Shown: piece by piece, positions 50,597 through 59,806 of the stretch | Layout: each line of letters starts with the position of its first letter | Numbering within the stretch: position 1 is the first letter of the stretch | From: JAVBNT01 sp031551355 | GTDB taxonomy: Bacteria > Vulcanimicrobiota > CADAWZ01 | Reading direction: 5' to 3' | Assembly: GCA_031551355.1 (NCBI GenBank) | Contig: JAVBNT010000001.1 | Span: 186,001 to 250,000, forward strand | Length of the DNA stretch: 64,000 nucleotides | Position numbers and translations under genes: made by a program | The notes under the pieces: model-generated | Databases searched by the model: none | The model's input: only the letters and a program-made list of their open reading frames with translations | Told to the model about the DNA's origin: nothing

Positions 50597-52072
50597 ATGA
50601 ATAGCAATTATATCAAAAAAATATTTTTGTTGCTGTGTTTTTTTCTGATAGCTTTTGCCTGTGCGGAAAAAATTACTGCCGCAGCCGAAAATAAAAGCTT
50701 TCCCTGCGGCGAAGACGCGGCAAATATGATAAAACCCCGCGTTTCTAACTGCAGTGACAGAATCTATAGGAAAGACTTTGAAAACGGGGGGCCTTCGTTG
50801 CTGTGTTTGAGCAGCAACGAAGAAGAAAGCGGTATCCTGACTATTGCCGAGTATATACAAATGGCTCTCGACTATGATCCGGATGTCAGGATTGCCGGTC
50901 TTAAGCTTGAACAGCAATATGCGGCTCTAAAAAAAACGAAAGCGGCTTTTTTGCCTAAAGTAGGGCTTAATTCAGGAATCAACTATTCTTATGACGCCAA
51001 ATCCCCCACAAAAGATGCGTATAACACAACATTAAATGTGTCCGGAAAATATAATATAACTTCCGCAGGGGAAAATCCTAAGAATTATGAAAAATCGCTT
51101 GTAGAACTTGAAAAGGCTCAAGCGGCACTTACGGTGGCCCAGGAACAGGTTATTTTTAACTCGATTCAGACATTCAATAATCTTTTGAATTTACAGATGA
51201 GTGTGTCAATACGCAGAAATGAAGTTATGTATTTCCAGAATCTGGCAATTCTTTCAAGAAAAAAAGATCTCACAGGCATAGAGTATTCAAGGGCGTCGGT
51301 ACTCCTGACCCAGTCAGAGCAAAGACTTTTGGAGTCAATACAGAAACTTGACGCCAGCAAGGAAGATTTTATGTTTCTGATCGGCAAGGAACCTTCACCG
51401 GAATTAACGGTAGATACTACCCTTTCTTTTGTGGAGCTGGAACTGAACATGGGAGATTGCCTTAAACTGGCTTTTGCCAACAGGAAGGATTTTCTTCAGA
51501 TTGAATACGCCATAGAAAAACAGGGTAAAATAATTAACTATGCCAAAAGAAAGGGTTCGCCGTCGGTTGATATTGCCGCCGGATACGGATGGACTCCGGC
51601 GGCAATGGATATGAGTGACGCTCTGAGACAAATCTTTGATTTGGATCGTCCAAAAATTTCCACGGGGATACTGATGACGGTGCCGCTTTACGACGGCGGA
51701 GAAAGAGCCAGTGATTTAAAAATAGAAGAAACCCATCTGACAATACTTGAAAATCAGCGTGAGAATATGAGGCGTTCAATTACCAGAGAAGTAAGACAGG
51801 CACTTAATTCTTTCGAATCGGCAAAAAGCAGATATCTCCTGTCGGGAAATACCGTCACCCAGACAACTAAAAACTTAAGTTCCATATTTGACAAATACAG
51901 CGAAGGTCAGGCAAACCTTGAGCAGGTGGAACTGGTTATCGGTACTTTTTCAAATGCCAGCATCTCAAAAACGCAGGCACTTATAGACTATTACAACAGT
52001 CTCGCGCTGCTGAATAAAGCCACCGGCAGTATGGAAGCATATTATAGAAAAAGAATTGTAAAAGAGCAGTAA
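50597..52072 (+). CDS. TolC-family outer-membrane efflux protein
   Basis: About 491 residues. An ATG at 50582 overlaps the U32 stop. ATG 50597 is preferred, with GGAG 9 bases upstream and a signal peptide MNSNYIKKIFLLLCFFLIAF ending near ITAAA. A TolC/OEP fold follows: two repeats of long coiled-coil helices with LEQQYAALKKTKAAFLPKVG, AQEQVIFNSIQTFNNLL and the second half IEKQGKIINYAKRKGSPSVD and TVPLYDGGE. These proteins form the outer-membrane channel of tripartite exporters or secretion type I systems, and are the best evidence here for a diderm cell. No adaptor or pump gene is adjacent. Confidence 0.88.
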   Translation: MNSNYIKKIFLLLCFFLIAFACAEKITAAAENKSFPCGEDAANMIKPRVSNCSDRIYRKDFENGGPSLLCLSSNEEESGILTIAEYIQMALDYDPDVRIAGLKLEQQYAALKKTKAAFLPKVGLNSGINYSYDAKSPTKDAYNTTLNVSGKYNITSAGENPKNYEKSLVELEKAQAALTVAQEQVIFNSIQTFNNLLNLQMSVSIRRNEVMYFQNLAILSRKKDLTGIEYSRASVLLTQSEQRLLESIQKLDASKEDFMFLIGKEPSPELTVDTTLSFVELELNMGDCLKLAFANRKDFLQIEYAIEKQGKIINYAKRKGSPSVDIAAGYGWTPAAMDMSDALRQIFDLDRPKISTGILMTVPLYDGGERASDLKIEETHLTILENQRENMRRSITREVRQALNSFESAKSRYLLSGNTVTQTTKNLSSIFDKYSEGQANLEQVELVIGTFSNASISKTQALIDYYNSLALLNKATGSMEAYYRKRIVKEQ

Positions 52073-54346
52073 TTAAGCGTCAGGCACGCTCTCGTCAGGC
52101 TGATGCTCAGCGGCTTCAGTTTCCTGCGCAGATTTAAGGCTGTTGGCAAGCTGCACAGCGGCAGAAGATATTGCCTGTGACGGATTGGCCGAGTGTCTTG
52201 CCAGCAGTTCCATAACATCATGACCGCCGAGTTCCGCCAGATATTGCATTGCCATTATCACTACCGATTCATCCCTGTCATTTTGAACGATAGTCTTTAA
52301 AATGCTTCTGCTGCCTTCACCGGCTATTGTGTATATGCAGAAAAGAGAATCGCGTCTTATTTTTGCCGGATTCCTGGCTTCTTTTGCCAGACTCCAGAGC
52401 ATCTGTAACATTTTTTGTTTGTCATACGGGAACTCCCGGATGCCAAACTTAACCAGTATCAGCACAGTATAGAAGAAAACTCTTATGTCGCTTGAGTTCA
52501 GAAGCGGCATAAGCTGTTTGGCAACAGTTGCAGTATCTATTTTTTCCACTTCAAATCTTGATATGGATTCAAGAATTGTGCATTTTAGCTCTTCAGCAGC
52601 ACCGGAAAGCAGTGAAACAAGAGGTCCTACGGCTTTTACTCCCTGCAGCGACAGAATAACTTTGACGTACTCCATTTTATTTACATTCGATTTGTCATTA
52701 TTGATTGCCGCAAAAATAGTATTCGAATATTCGACGGCATTCATTTCACCGATAGCCCTTGCCGCCTGTAATCTCACATAGTCGGAACTGTCGTTTAGCA
52801 GCGCAAATACATCTTTTGCATGCTGTTTCAGCTTAAGTTCGCCGAGGATGGAAAGGCTTCTGCCCTTTACGGTGTTGTTCTGGCTTGAGAGCATTGACAG
52901 TACATAATCTTTTACAAGAATATCGTTTTGATTACATAAAAACCGCAGTGTCAGATTAAATAGCTTTTCGTCTTTCCTCAATATCAGTGCCGGCAATGAA
53001 GAAATCACGACATCGCTGTAATTAGGAGGAAGTTTTTCGAGAATGGCAGAGATAATATTATCGGACAAATCCTGTTTTTGCAGTGCTTTTTTTAGTGTGT
53101 TTCTGGTAGAATCGCCATTCATTTTGGCCAGAAGCGCTGCGCATGCCATTTTAAATTCCTCGTCACCCCGTTCAATATTTTTGAGAATTATTTCCGCCAT
53201 TTCCTCCGTGTTATGTATAAGGAAATAGTTTTGGCTGAACTTTTGCAGTTTCTCATGCCTGCTGGTAATAAGCGGTAATATTTTTTCGGCAATTTCCGCG
53301 TCCTCAACACCGCTGATGGCTACGATTCCCATTAGGCAGATTTCCGGCGAAGGATCATTCAACAGCGATTTGAACTGCGGCAGATAGTAATACGGCTTAT
53401 TAAGGGTTATAAGCGCCTGAATAACCTGTAAACGCACCGGCAGTGCCGGATCATTCAGAAATTTAAGCAAATATTTTTCCGCTTCATCACGTTTTTCTGC
53501 ATATGACTTGTAGAAGGCACCGGCAATAGACTGATTCACCTCTGCTGACGATGCCATATGCAGATGGTGCTCAAGCATCTCCCTGATTATGGCTTCGGAA
53601 TCATTATATGCGCCATACGCTCCGCCGTAACTTTTTCTTTCGCTGTATGTGTTTTGATAAATACTCGGGCTATGCGGTTTCGGCTTGTTGTATTGGATTT
53701 GCTGGAAGTTTTGATTAGCTGCTCCCGTATTAAACGGCTGCGGCTGTGTACTGTCGTCATCGTCAATAAATTCAAACGCCGGCACAGGCTGGTTCTTTAG
53801 ACTGCCCGAACCGGGAGTATTAAATGTTATCGATGAATCTTCGGTAAAACTGCTATCGGAATGTTCAGGGTCTTTGGGTGCTGACGATTGTTTCGAAAGC
53901 GCTTCCTCAAGTGAAGATATTGCCCTTCTGACGGATTGCTGATATTCCGGCTTTATTCCGTTATAGGCTTCTTTTATAGCCTGCAGTGCCCTGGGATCAT
54001 GCATCTGGCTTAAGACGGTCGCCGCCCTGGCTCTCAGCCACTGATCCGGGAATGCCAGCATTTCTATGAGCGAAAAAAGGCATTGCTCGGTGCCAATTTC
54101 TCCGAGAAGATTCATTGCCGCTTCCTGAACCTGCAGATCGTCGTCATTCCTCATCAGCACTTCAAACGGGTTTGGATCCTGAACCAAAGCTACATGTAAC
54201 CGGCTAATATGTTCGAGACCGCAGACTCTTTGAATTGGATCCGGACTTTGCAGCGCATCAAGGCACTCCTGATATGAAGTAAAATCATATACATTCGAAC
54301 CGAATTTTTTAAAAATTGAATCAAAAAATCCTTTTTTTGCAGCCAT
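52073..54346 (-). CDS. HEAT-repeat protein with Ser/Gln-rich linker
   Basis: 757 residues from ATG 54346, with GGAGG 9 bases upstream. The open frame continues 65 codons further, but that extension is only translated repeat DNA (54407-54540). An N-terminal HEAT block (about residues 35-150: EVLMRNDDDLQVQEAAMNLL, ARAATVLSQMHDPRALQAI) is followed by a Pro/Gln/Ser-rich linker (about 160-250). A long C-terminal HEAT block (270-740) has RLQVIQALITL, VRLQAARAIGEMNAVEY and similar units. HEAT arrays are scaffolds. The protein is cytoplasmic and the partner is unknown. It is convergent with tolC, ending on the base after the tolC stop. Confidence 0.82.
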   Translation of the reverse strand: MAAKKGFFDSIFKKFGSNVYDFTSYQECLDALQSPDPIQRVCGLEHISRLHVALVQDPNPFEVLMRNDDDLQVQEAAMNLLGEIGTEQCLFSLIEMLAFPDQWLRARAATVLSQMHDPRALQAIKEAYNGIKPEYQQSVRRAISSLEEALSKQSSAPKDPEHSDSSFTEDSSITFNTPGSGSLKNQPVPAFEFIDDDDSTQPQPFNTGAANQNFQQIQYNKPKPHSPSIYQNTYSERKSYGGAYGAYNDSEAIIREMLEHHLHMASSAEVNQSIAGAFYKSYAEKRDEAEKYLLKFLNDPALPVRLQVIQALITLNKPYYYLPQFKSLLNDPSPEICLMGIVAISGVEDAEIAEKILPLITSRHEKLQKFSQNYFLIHNTEEMAEIILKNIERGDEEFKMACAALLAKMNGDSTRNTLKKALQKQDLSDNIISAILEKLPPNYSDVVISSLPALILRKDEKLFNLTLRFLCNQNDILVKDYVLSMLSSQNNTVKGRSLSILGELKLKQHAKDVFALLNDSSDYVRLQAARAIGEMNAVEYSNTIFAAINNDKSNVNKMEYVKVILSLQGVKAVGPLVSLLSGAAEELKCTILESISRFEVEKIDTATVAKQLMPLLNSSDIRVFFYTVLILVKFGIREFPYDKQKMLQMLWSLAKEARNPAKIRRDSLFCIYTIAGEGSRSILKTIVQNDRDESVVIMAMQYLAELGGHDVMELLARHSANPSQAISSAAVQLANSLKSAQETEAAEHQPDESVPDA

Positions 54347-54406
54347 AAAACCTGGCCTCCTAATTTTTATGAGTAAAAGTATTCCGAGTTCTAATTGGGA
54401 ACCTCT

Positions 54407-54540
54407 AAAAAACCTCTTTGTCATCCTCGCGAATGCGGGGATCCAGTGTTTTATTTTATTGTAGCCCCATAAAAGGGATCTTTTCTGAGGTATGGATTCC
54501 CGCCGGAGTCTATCCCCACGGTGGGGCCAGAATAACACCA
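54407..54540. repeat. Dispersed palindromic repeat of the GTCATCC..GCGAATGCGGG..ATCCAG type
   Basis: GTCATCCTCGCGAATGCGGG and later GGATTCCCGCCGGAGTCTAT resemble the two halves of a very common intergenic repeat in many genomes. It accounts for the spurious N-terminal extension of the HEAT-repeat frame (reading WIPAFARMTK). The outer sequences are AT-rich. No target duplication is clear. Confidence 0.6.
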
Positions 54541-54780
54541 AAAAACAAGTTTTTAGAAATAATCAATTGCCAATTATCACCAGGGCATTATTTTTGTACA
54601 TAATACTTAATAATATGACATGTGTTCAATATTAACCTGCTTTAATTAACTTCTTCACTAAAATATTTTTGCAGGAAAGAGTATTTGAACAAAAGAATTA
54701 TCACAATTAGAAAATTTAGTTTATATAGATTTTTTGTCCGGTTGTTCAGATCGTCCGGACTGAATATGCGAGGGGGGTTT

Positions 54781-54999
54781 ATGAAGCACTCGGAAGAACT
54801 TGCTCCGGAAACGGTTGCCGCGGTTACGGCAGCCATAAATTTGTTTTTTGAATATGACGGGATTGAGGAAATAAAGCCTCCTCCTTACATAATTTTGCCT
54901 TCAGTCCTGGCTCCTCAACAGAGTCCCTGGCGTTTTGTCGGCCGTCAGGAGGCCATGCAAAACCGTACTTTTGTTCAAATGAAGTCTATGCGATGGTAG
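54781..54999 (+). CDS. Small carboxyltransferase-associated subunit (OadG/MmdE-like)
   Basis: 72 residues from ATG 54781, with GAGGGGGG immediately upstream; the open frame from 54685 has a basic, non-family N-terminus. The text LAPETVAAVTAAINLFFEYD followed by SPWRFVGRQEAMQNRT resembles the C-terminal tail of OadG/MmdD and the 55-residue MmdE subunit of Veillonella methylmalonyl-CoA decarboxylase, which stabilise the carboxyltransferase complex. There is no membrane helix, in contrast to OadG. It lies 55 bases before the 5S/biotin-carrier gene and probably holds the complex together. Confidence 0.65.
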   Translation: MKHSEELAPETVAAVTAAINLFFEYDGIEEIKPPPYIILPSVLAPQQSPWRFVGRQEAMQNRTFVQMKSMRW

Positions 55000-55054
55000 C
55001 AGCGGACAGTATTGATTTTTAATTCACTAAGTTATTTATTGATGGAGGTTCTCT

Positions 55055-56974
55055 ATGACAAAATCAGATTCTAAAAAGAAGCCGGTTCTAATTTCCGATA
55101 CTACATTCAGAGACAGTCACCAGTCGGCATTTGCCACCAGACTGAGACTTGATGATATGAAGCTCATCGCGGAAGATATGAACAAAGCCGGTTTCGATTC
55201 TATGGAGGTATGGGGCGGCGCCACTTTTGACGTGTGTACCAGATTTTTGAATGAAGATCCGTGGGAAAGGGCCAGGGAACTCAGAAAACTTTTGCCGGAT
55301 GTTAAGCTTTCCATGCTGCTTCGCGGACAAAATCTTGTCGGTTACAGGCACTATGCGGATGATGTTGTAGAGGCTTTTGTTGATGAGGCTGTTGATGTAG
55401 GCATCGACATATTCAGAGTTTTTGATGCTCTGAATGATGAACGGAACTGTCTTTCAGCTTTTAAGGCGATAAAAAAACATAAACGTCACATCCAGGGAAC
55501 TATTTCCTACACAATAACGGAACAAGGCCTGGGCGGACCTATTTATACGATAAAATACTATATTGATAAGGCCAAAAAGCTTATTGATATGGGCGCAGAC
55601 AGTATATGCATCAAAGACATGGCAGGAATGATCTCACCATACGACGCCTATGATCTGGTGAGCGCTCTGAAAGAGTCCGTTGACGTGCCTATTCAGCTGC
55701 ATACACACTATACCAGCGGTATGGGCTCGATGTCATTACTGAAAGCAATAGAAGCCGGGGTTGACATTGTCGATACCTGCCTCTCACCCTTTGGTCTGCG
55801 TTCGGCACAGCCTGCCGTCGAACCCATTGTTGCCGCATTGCGGGGAACACAGAGAGATACGGGACTGGATCTTAACCATTTGCTCAAAATTACCGAGAAA
55901 ATTGAGACGATAGCTCCCAAATACAGAAACTATCTTGACAATACAAGAATGTCGGTCATCGATACCGGTGTTCTTATGCATCAGGTTCCCGGCGGTATGA
56001 TTACAAATCTAGTCTCTCAATTGCGCGAAGCGCAGGCTCTGGACAAACTTCAGGAAGTTCTTGAAGAGCTGCCGAGAACAAGAGCAGATCTGGGATATCC
56101 TCCGCTTGTGACCCCTACAAGTCAGATTATCGGCATACAGTCGGTTCAAAATGTTCTTTTCGGCAGATACAAGATCATCTCCGCACAGGTTAAGGATTAT
56201 GCTTACGGACTTTACGGAGCCCCGCCGGCGCCGATAAATCCGGAGGTGCTAAAAAAAGCCCTGTCCGGATACGCGAAAGGGGAAGAACCAATCACCTGCA
56301 GAGCCGCGGATATTATTGAGCCGGAACTGGATGCTGCCCAAAAGGCCGTCGGAACGCTTGCCAAAGACAGAAAAGATCTGCTTACATATACCTTGTATCC
56401 TATAACCGGCCTTAGATTCCTCAAATGGAAATACGGTTTGGAAACTCCTCCGAAAGAAGTTATGCCTGTATCAATGGAAGAGGTAAAAAAACAGGAAGAG
56501 ATGATTCAGAAGGCTCTGAAAGGCGAACTTGAAGAGAAAAAACCGGCTGTCGAAAAAGGTGAGAATCTCAGAACGTTCAATGTCTTTGTCAATAATTCTC
56601 CCTATAAAGTTGAAGTTGAAGAAGTTGGCGGAGCACCTGTTATTGCTTCAATAAAAAGAACTCCGGCTCCTAAGCCGGCAGTCCAGCAGGAATCAAAACC
56701 GGCTCCGGCTCCCAAGGCCGCACCGGCTCCGGCTGCTCCGGCTACAGCGGCAGCCGAGGGAGAGACGGCTGTTCTTTCTCCGATGCCCGGCCTGATGATT
56801 AAACATGAAAAACAGGTTGGAGAGCATGTCGAAAAGGATGAGCCTATAGTTACTATTGAAGCAATGAAAATGCAGATGGCTGTCAATGCTCCTGTTTCGG
56901 GAACCGTTAAGGCGATTAATTTTGCGGAAGGCGCCTCTGTAGACAAAAATGCCGTCCTGGCGATAATCGGGTAG
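55055..56974 (+). CDS. Pyruvate/oxaloacetate carboxyltransferase fused to biotin carrier
   Basis: 639 residues. A DRE-TIM carboxyltransferase (residues 10-300: ISDTTFRDSHQSAFATRL, MSLLKAIEAGVDIVDT) is followed by the PYC_OADA domain (to about 480), an Ala/Pro/Lys-rich linker and a C-terminal biotinyl domain with the biotin-lysine motif IEAMKMQMAV. This joins transcarboxylase 5S and 1.3S subunits in one chain, as in oxaloacetate decarboxylase alpha or pyruvate carboxylase subunit B. No sodium-pumping OadB gene and no biotin carboxylase gene are nearby. With the 12S-type gene that follows, a methylmalonyl-CoA:pyruvate transcarboxylase of succinate-propionate fermentation is the best fit. Confidence 0.85.
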   Translation: MTKSDSKKKPVLISDTTFRDSHQSAFATRLRLDDMKLIAEDMNKAGFDSMEVWGGATFDVCTRFLNEDPWERARELRKLLPDVKLSMLLRGQNLVGYRHYADDVVEAFVDEAVDVGIDIFRVFDALNDERNCLSAFKAIKKHKRHIQGTISYTITEQGLGGPIYTIKYYIDKAKKLIDMGADSICIKDMAGMISPYDAYDLVSALKESVDVPIQLHTHYTSGMGSMSLLKAIEAGVDIVDTCLSPFGLRSAQPAVEPIVAALRGTQRDTGLDLNHLLKITEKIETIAPKYRNYLDNTRMSVIDTGVLMHQVPGGMITNLVSQLREAQALDKLQEVLEELPRTRADLGYPPLVTPTSQIIGIQSVQNVLFGRYKIISAQVKDYAYGLYGAPPAPINPEVLKKALSGYAKGEEPITCRAADIIEPELDAAQKAVGTLAKDRKDLLTYTLYPITGLRFLKWKYGLETPPKEVMPVSMEEVKKQEEMIQKALKGELEEKKPAVEKGENLRTFNVFVNNSPYKVEVEEVGGAPVIASIKRTPAPKPAVQQESKPAPAPKAAPAPAAPATAAAEGETAVLSPMPGLMIKHEKQVGEHVEKDEPIVTIEAMKMQMAVNAPVSGTVKAINFAEGASVDKNAVLAIIG

Positions 56975-57127
56975 GGGATTGCCGACTGTTTTACAGATAC
57001 AGGTTCTGTAATTGTTGCCAGGCAGACAGTAACCTAAACTTTTTAGAATATTAAAATTTAGGACTTGCCGAATTTCAGAGAGGGTTTTTCATTATTCGGC
57101 AAATCCTTTGCTAGGAGCAGTAAACTT

Positions 57128-58672
57128 ATGAGCATGGATGATAAGCTTAAAAAACTGGAACAGATGAATCAGGAAGCCGAGATGGCCGGCGGGGCGGACA
57201 GGATTGCCAAGCAGCACCGCAGCGGCAAACTCACTGCAAGAGAGAGAATTCTGACGTTGCTTGATGAAGATACTTTTATGGAACTTGATAAATTCGTTAT
57301 GCATCAGTGCCGCGATTTTGGCATGGAGCAGATCCTTGGAGACGGAGTCATTACCGGTTACGGTAAGGTAAACGACAGGCTTGTTTATGTATTTGCCCAG
57401 GATTTTACCGTATTCGGAGGTTCGCTAAGCGGAGCCTACGGAGCAAAAATATGCAAAATAATGGATTTAGCGATGAAAAACGGAGCTCCGGTAATAGGTC
57501 TGAATGACTCCGGCGGAGCCAGAATACAGGAAGGTGTTGTCAGCCTGGCCGGATACGGCGATATTTTCAACAGAAATGTACTGGCGTCAGGAGTTATACC
57601 GCAGATCTCCGTAATAATGGGCCCTTGTGCCGGCGGTGCCGTTTATTCGCCGTCGATTACTGATTTTGTTGTTATGGTAGAAGATAAAAGTTATATGTTT
57701 ATAACCGGGCCTGAAGTTATTAAAGCCGTTATGGGCGAAGAAGTAACACAGGAACAGCTTGGCGGGGCTTCAACACATGGCAGTGTGAGCGGAGTTTCAC
57801 ATTTTTCAACAAAATCAGACGAAGAAGCAATTCTGCTGGTGCGCGAAATGCTTAAATATATGCCGCAGAATAATCTTCAGGATCCGCCTGTCGTTATGTG
57901 TGACGATGATCCAAACAGAATGGAAATGGCCCTTCGTGACATTATTCCCGATGATCCGAGTAAGCCTTATGATATGACGGAACTTTTGAAAATGGTTTTG
58001 GATGATAATTATTTTCTTGAGGTTCATGATAAATATGCAAGAAATATTATTGTCGGATTTGGACGCCTTGCCGGTTATTCCGTCGGCATTGTAGCCAATC
58101 AGCCCTCCTTACTTGCGGGCTGCCTTGATATTAAAGCGTCAATAAAAGCCGCCAGATTTGTAAGGTTCTGTGACTCATTCAACATTCCAATCGTTACATT
58201 TGTTGACGTCCCGGGATTCCTTCCGGGAACGGAGCAGGAATTCGGCGGCATAATAACGCACGGGGCAAAACTGCTTTATGCCTATGCGGAAGCAACGGTT
58301 CCTAAAATTACGGTGATCACGAGAAAGGCCTATGGCGGAGCCTATGATGTAATGGCCAGCAAACATATCCGTGCTGATCTTAATTTTGCATATCCGTCAG
58401 GTGAAATAGCCGTTATGGGCAGCGACGGAGCGGTTAAGATTATTTTCAGAAAGCAAATCAAGGAGAGTGCGGAGCCGGCAAAAACACAGGCTGAGCTGGT
58501 CGCCGACTACCGCGAAAAATTTGCCAATCCTTACAGAGCTGCAGAGCTTGGTTACATTGACGAGGTGATAGACCCTATATATACAAGACCGAAGCTAATT
58601 ATAGCCCTTGACAGTCTCAGAAATAAAAGAGAAACCCTGCCGCCAAAGAAACACGGCAACATACCTCTATAA
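57128..58672 (+). CDS. mmdA: Acyl-CoA (methylmalonyl/propionyl-CoA) carboxyltransferase, 12S/MmdA type
   Basis: 514 residues from ATG 57128, with AGGAG 10 bases upstream; the frame is open from 57065 but the added text is not family-like. Crotonase-fold carboxyltransferase domains are seen with QDFTVFGGSLSGAYGAKICK, LNDSGGARIQEGV, the oxyanion-hole region MGPCAGGAVYSPSITDF, and in the second half VDVPGFLPGTEQE and RKAYGGAYDVM. It moves the carboxyl group between methylmalonyl-CoA (or propionyl-CoA) and carboxybiotin. It follows the 5S/biotin gene by 153 bases and is presumably in the same unit. A terminator follows. Confidence 0.9.
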   Translation: MSMDDKLKKLEQMNQEAEMAGGADRIAKQHRSGKLTARERILTLLDEDTFMELDKFVMHQCRDFGMEQILGDGVITGYGKVNDRLVYVFAQDFTVFGGSLSGAYGAKICKIMDLAMKNGAPVIGLNDSGGARIQEGVVSLAGYGDIFNRNVLASGVIPQISVIMGPCAGGAVYSPSITDFVVMVEDKSYMFITGPEVIKAVMGEEVTQEQLGGASTHGSVSGVSHFSTKSDEEAILLVREMLKYMPQNNLQDPPVVMCDDDPNRMEMALRDIIPDDPSKPYDMTELLKMVLDDNYFLEVHDKYARNIIVGFGRLAGYSVGIVANQPSLLAGCLDIKASIKAARFVRFCDSFNIPIVTFVDVPGFLPGTEQEFGGIITHGAKLLYAYAEATVPKITVITRKAYGGAYDVMASKHIRADLNFAYPSGEIAVMGSDGAVKIIFRKQIKESAEPAKTQAELVADYREKFANPYRAAELGYIDEVIDPIYTRPKLIIALDSLRNKRETLPPKKHGNIPL

Positions 58673-58694
58673 TTTTTTGTTTTTACACACTTAT

Positions 58695-58734
58695 GGGGCT
58701 GTCTGGTTAAAGAAACAAGACGGCTCCTTTTTGT
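58695..58734 (+). terminator. Intrinsic terminator of the carboxyltransferase operon
   Basis: GGGGCTGTCT (58695-58704) and AGACGGCTCC (58718-58727) pair with wobble positions, followed by TTTTTG. It lies 22 bases after the mmdA stop. Confidence 0.75.
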
Positions 58735-58754
58735 TTATTAACAAATGAAAAAAG

Positions 58755-58784
58755 TTCCTCACAGAGAAATGGAGAACACAGAGA
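58755..58784 (+). repeat. Dispersed CACAGAG-type repeat, copy 3
   Basis: TCCTCACAGAGAAATGGAGA followed by ACACAGAGATTT. It has the same word order as 2081-2111 and the inverted pair in MITE B. Confidence 0.5.
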
Positions 58785-58826
58785 TTTTTGTATGGTAACC
58801 AAAAAAATGCTCACTTCACTTTATTT

Positions 58827-58882
58827 CTGTCATAACACCCGTAAAACGGGTGTTATGACAGTTCAATTACAAACTGCTCTAG
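58827..58882. repeat. 16-bp perfect hairpin plus element-end sequence
   Basis: CTGTCATAACACCCGT and its exact complement flank a 3-base loop (58827-58861). The right side runs into a sequence (58855-58882) that matches the right end of the 35544-35705 element at 24 of 28 bases. No matching left end is found, so this may be a decayed element. There is no T-run. Together with the terminator, CACAGAG repeat and promoter it fills the 343-base gap. Confidence 0.6.
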
Positions 58883-58944
58883 TCAATAAACTTGTATTTG
58901 CCGGCAATATTTACAAATAGTTAATAATACATTCATTATTGTGC

Positions 58945-58973
58945 TTGAAAATGAATACCTTTTGTTGTATGCT
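58945..58973 (+). promoter_or_regulatory. Candidate promoter for the VanY-like gene
   Basis: TTGAAA (58945-58950), a 17-base spacer and TATGCT (58968-58973), 43 bases before the gene start. Confidence 0.45.
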
Positions 58974-59015
58974 TACCCCTAGAATGCTAATTATATACTT
59001 AAAGAGGAGATCGCA

Positions 59016-59804
59016 ATGAATTCGGTAAACAGTTTTAGCCCAAGTCCTTCCATGCAAACATTACAGCCATTAGCAGCTACGGCACAGACCAGTGTTCCGG
59101 GACAAACAACTCAATTACAGGCGGATGCACTGTCCTTTTCGCCGCAGTATGATCAGATGAACGGTTTAAACACAGCGGTTCAAAATCAAAATGGCCTGCA
59201 GGCCGCGCAGCAAAATACTCAGCAGTCTGTCAGTAATTCTCTGACAAATTCAAATTTGAGTCTCGGCGGCGGTATTCCCGGCGGCCTTTCGGAGAATTCG
59301 GCAGCGGCTCCCAAAGCGGCGACCGCTGAAACAGCTAAACTTCCGGGAGGTTCCAACTATAAGCAGGTACCGGAGGATGTGCAAAAATATCTCGCAGACA
59401 GAGGTGAGACAATATCCTATGACAACCATAAAATAAAAGGAAAAATTCCTCTTGTTGAAAGACAGAATGTGAGGGTCAACGCCAATATGGCCGCCGGACT
59501 TGATGCGATGCTTGAAGCGGCAAAAAAAGACGGGGTCGATCTCCAGCTCAGATCGGGATACAGAAGCTATCAGCAGCAAAAGAATCTTTGGGATGCCGGT
59601 ATGGCTAAAAGAAATAATAATGAAGCGGAAAATAAAAAATGGGTGGCAAAACCTGGCGGCAGCAACCATGAAGAAGGTATGGCTGTAGATTTCAAAAATA
59701 ATACCGGCGCACATAAATGGGTAAAAGAACATGCGGCTGAATACGGTTTCAGCAATTACAGTCCGGAGCCCTGGCATTACGACTTTGTAGGTTTTGGTGA
59801 GTAA
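59016..59804 (+). CDS. VanY-type D-Ala-D-Ala carboxypeptidase-like protein without signal peptide
   Basis: 262 residues. The C-terminal peptidase_M15/VanY domain (about 140-260) has LRSGYRSYQQQ, SNHEEGMAVDF (SxHxxGxAxD zinc ligands) and SPEPWHYDF (catalytic Glu and third His ligand). It should cleave the terminal D-alanine or trim peptide stems of peptidoglycan. The first 115 residues are Gln/Ser/Ala/Asn-rich and probably disordered, and contain no hydrophobic signal segment. How it reaches the cell wall is therefore unclear. A good AGAGGAG ribosome site precedes the ATG, and a promoter lies upstream. Confidence 0.82.
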   Translation: MNSVNSFSPSPSMQTLQPLAATAQTSVPGQTTQLQADALSFSPQYDQMNGLNTAVQNQNGLQAAQQNTQQSVSNSLTNSNLSLGGGIPGGLSENSAAAPKAATAETAKLPGGSNYKQVPEDVQKYLADRGETISYDNHKIKGKIPLVERQNVRVNANMAAGLDAMLEAAKKDGVDLQLRSGYRSYQQQKNLWDAGMAKRNNNEAENKKWVAKPGGSNHEEGMAVDFKNNTGAHKWVKEHAAEYGFSNYSPEPWHYDFVGFGE

Positions 59805-59806
59805 AG

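Noticed and set aside
52073..54541. Extended HEAT-repeat frame of 822 residues
   Set aside because: The first 65 codons are translated dispersed-repeat DNA without a ribosome site. ATG 54346 has GGAGG at the right distance.
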